A stretch of 7,778 nucleotides of DNA, from contig JAUIFT010000092.1 in NCBI GenBank assembly GCA_030430345.1, forward strand, positions 1-7,778, given 5' to 3'. Under the pieces are notes generated by a model that worked only from the letters and a program-made list of their open reading frames with translations, was not told the DNA's origin and searched no databases. Positions 6,402-7,778 of the stretch are shown here, in pieces. Source of the stretch: Calditrichia bacterium. Lineage in GTDB: Bacteria > Calditrichota > Calditrichia > RBG-13-44-9 > J042. How positions within the stretch are numbered: position 1 is the stretch's first letter; every line of letters begins with the position of its first letter. The position numbers and the translations under genes are program-made.

Positions 6402-7484
6402 TTATTTCCCGAGCAGGCCAAACCATACCGCTATCTGCAGTGCCAGCATAAAAGCAGTGGTAACGACCGCCAGCAATCCCAGCAATAACGCTAAAATGTA
6501 AGGGAGAGAGGGCTTTCTCAGAATATAAACATTTTTGTGTTGCAGAAACGAGCGAAAAGCCTGATTGACTTCTTCCCGGATCATGTTGTTAATTGTGTTA
6601 ATGCCAGCGGGGGAGAGGGAAGTATGGTCCGCTGCCGAATTATCTTCTTCTATATCATGCAAGCGTTCCGGTTCGGCAGTGAGTTCCGGAGTATCCGCAA
6701 CCACATCGACATCTTCAGTGGCAAATTGCGCTAGCTCCTGGGAGTATCCCCAAATAAGCAAATTATCGCAGAGGATATTAATACTTCTGGGAACACCACC
6801 GGTTAATTCCCTGATGCGCTTTAATGCGCCATTTGAAAAAGCAGTCCCCAGTTTATCGTTGCCGGCTATTGATAGGCGATGGGTAATATAATTCGCGACT
6901 TCCGGTGCATTGAGTACCGTTAATTCATATTTCAGCGCGACACGCTGCCGTAATTGACGTAAATCTTTTGCCGCTAAGTGATCATTTAATTCTGGCTGGC
7001 CGACCAGCAAGACCTGAACATATTTTGATTTCTCAGACTGTAAATTGGTTAGCAAGCGAATAATTTCCAGATTATCACGGGAAAGGTTCTGTGCTTCATC
7101 GACAATGAGTACGGATTTTTTGCCAGCCTCATATTGCGCCTGAAAATGGGTCTGCAGCTTGAAAATCAGTTCTGCCATGGTTTGGTTGCCAAAATTCAGA
7201 CCGAATTCCTTGCAAATGGATTGAATCAATCCCTTCGGGCGCAAGGCCGTGTAATGAATATTGACGGCATGATAATTTTTGGGAAGTGTCGATAATAATG
7301 CGTTGATGAGCAGCGTTTTTCCGGTACCAACTTCCCCGATCAGCACCATAAAACCGCTTTCCTGCGTAATGGCATATATCATTCGGGAAAGCCCTTCTTT
7401 ATGGCTATCGGTATAATAAAGGTACTTGGGATTCGGGGCTAAAGTGAAAGGCTGTTCAGCTAATTGAAAATGATCTAGATACAT
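6402..7484 (-). CDS. XrtA/PEP-CTERM system-associated AAA ATPase (GspA/ExeA-like), membrane-anchored
   Basis: This is a 360-residue AAA ATPase of the ExeA/GspA type that is regularly found in exosortase A polysaccharide loci. The start MYLDHFQLAEQPFTLAPNPK fits the family and fixes the ATG at 7482-7484. AGGGA precedes it at short spacing. Seen in order: Walker A GEVGTGKT (50-57), Walker B SVLIVDE (124-130), sensor-1-like VLLVGQPEL (158-166), an arginine-rich LRQLRQRV (175-182) and sensor-2-like TGGVPRSIN (228-236). After an acidic linker, residues about 327-357 form one long hydrophobic helix, so the ATPase is probably tethered to the inner membrane and faces the cytoplasm. All nucleotide-binding residues are intact, unlike in the next gene. 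It is probably an energy-using or assembly accessory of polysaccharide export; its exact substrate is unknown. Confidence 0.9.
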   Translation of the reverse strand: MYLDHFQLAEQPFTLAPNPKYLYYTDSHKEGLSRMIYAITQESGFMVLIGEVGTGKTLLINALLSTLPKNYHAVNIHYTALRPKGLIQSICKEFGLNFGNQTMAELIFKLQTHFQAQYEAGKKSVLIVDEAQNLSRDNLEIIRLLTNLQSEKSKYVQVLLVGQPELNDHLAAKDLRQLRQRVALKYELTVLNAPEVANYITHRLSIAGNDKLGTAFSNGALKRIRELTGGVPRSINILCDNLLIWGYSQELAQFATEDVDVVADTPELTAEPERLHDIEEDNSAADHTSLSPAGINTINNMIREEVNQAFRSFLQHKNVYILRKPSLPYILALLLGLLAVVTTAFMLALQIAVWFGLLGK

Positions 7485-7552
7485 CGTTCCCTGGCTATCA
7501 ATGGCAAGTTAATCAGGCCATTTTTCGAGTTTACAGACGATGATAAAACGGA

Positions 7553-7778
7553 TCAGGAATTATGTTCTCCGACAGAGCCCAATACATTGATGCCGCTCTC
7601 GGCAAGATCATCCGGGCCGCGTACCGGGCGGTCAAAAATATCCAGTAAAAAGGCGAGCATAATGCCGCCGATCAAGCCAAATAATGCGGCCAAAGCAACA
7701 TTCATCCGCTTATTCGGCTTTACCGGATTCAGTGAAGAAATGGCCGGGCTAATGACTTTGATCTTGACGTCTTCCTGC
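7553..7778 (-). CDS. Polysaccharide chain-length determinant (Wzz/GumC family), C-terminal part
   Basis: An open minus-strand frame runs in from the right edge and stops at a TGA at 7553-7555, giving the last 74 residues. It reads through ISSLNPVKPNKRMNVAL, the proline-rich segment that precedes the second membrane helix of Wzz/PCP proteins. The helix LAALFGLIGGIMLAFLLDIF and a short cytoplasmic tail, RPVRGPDDLAESGINVLGSV plus GEHNS, follow. No kinase domain is fused after the helix, so this is the split type in which a separate CpsD-like ATPase acts as partner; such a gene lies two genes downstream. It is an inner-membrane protein that sets polymer length during EPS export. The next gene starts 68 bases on, with no terminator between, so both probably share a transcript. 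Confidence 0.85.
   Translation of the reverse strand, partial: QEDVKIKVISPAISSLNPVKPNKRMNVALAALFGLIGGIMLAFLLDIFDRPVRGPDDLAESGINVLGSVGEHNS

Overview
The window is a single block of co-directional minus-strand genes, to be read from right to left, from what looks like an exosortase A (XrtA/PEP-CTERM)-associated exopolysaccharide (EPS) locus. A chain-length determinant, a CpsD/CapB-like ATPase, a GspA/ExeA-like AAA ATPase with a C-terminal membrane helix and a FemAB-family acyltransferase, with moderate GC, point to a Gram-negative bacterium, most likely a beta- or gammaproteobacterium. The exosortase and any PEP-CTERM substrate are outside the window, so the XrtA assignment rests on family resemblance and gene order.

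Layout in transcription order: the 3' end of a Wzz-type chain-length determinant (7553-7778); the AAA ATPase (6402-7484); a BY-kinase-like protein with a damaged Walker A motif (5613-6380); FemAB (4510-5601, probable TTG start). After a 153-base gap come two acyl-CoA dehydrogenase-family flavoproteins (3118-4356 and 1305-3041), a free-standing carrier protein (950-1198) and an amino-acid adenylation domain (52-948) whose start codon lies one base after the carrier protein's stop. The adenylation gene loses its homology near base 109. It runs into about 110 bases of much GC-richer sequence holding the 3' end of an unrelated plus-strand reading frame, so either a true rearrangement or a false assembly join lies there.

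How the genes may work together: the right half is envelope and polysaccharide machinery, in which the chain-length determinant and its cytoplasmic ATPase partner control polymer export and length and the AAA ATPase is a membrane-anchored accessory. The left half has the parts for activating an amino acid, loading it on a carrier protein and oxidising it while tethered. This is the logic of prolyl-carrier-protein dehydrogenation (PltF/PltL/PltE) and of aminomalonyl-carrier-protein formation. The likely inference is that the product is attached to the polysaccharide or is a small molecule made with it. FemAB is a possible acceptor enzyme, but nothing in the sequence proves that link.

The points most worth a second look are the tailoring module inside an EPS locus, the loss of the usual catalytic glutamate in one dehydrogenase, the Lys-to-Asn change in the kinase-like protein's P-loop, and the junction near base 109. 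No RNA genes, CRISPR arrays, insertion sequences or convincing promoters were seen. No stretch longer than about 300 bases lacks a gene.
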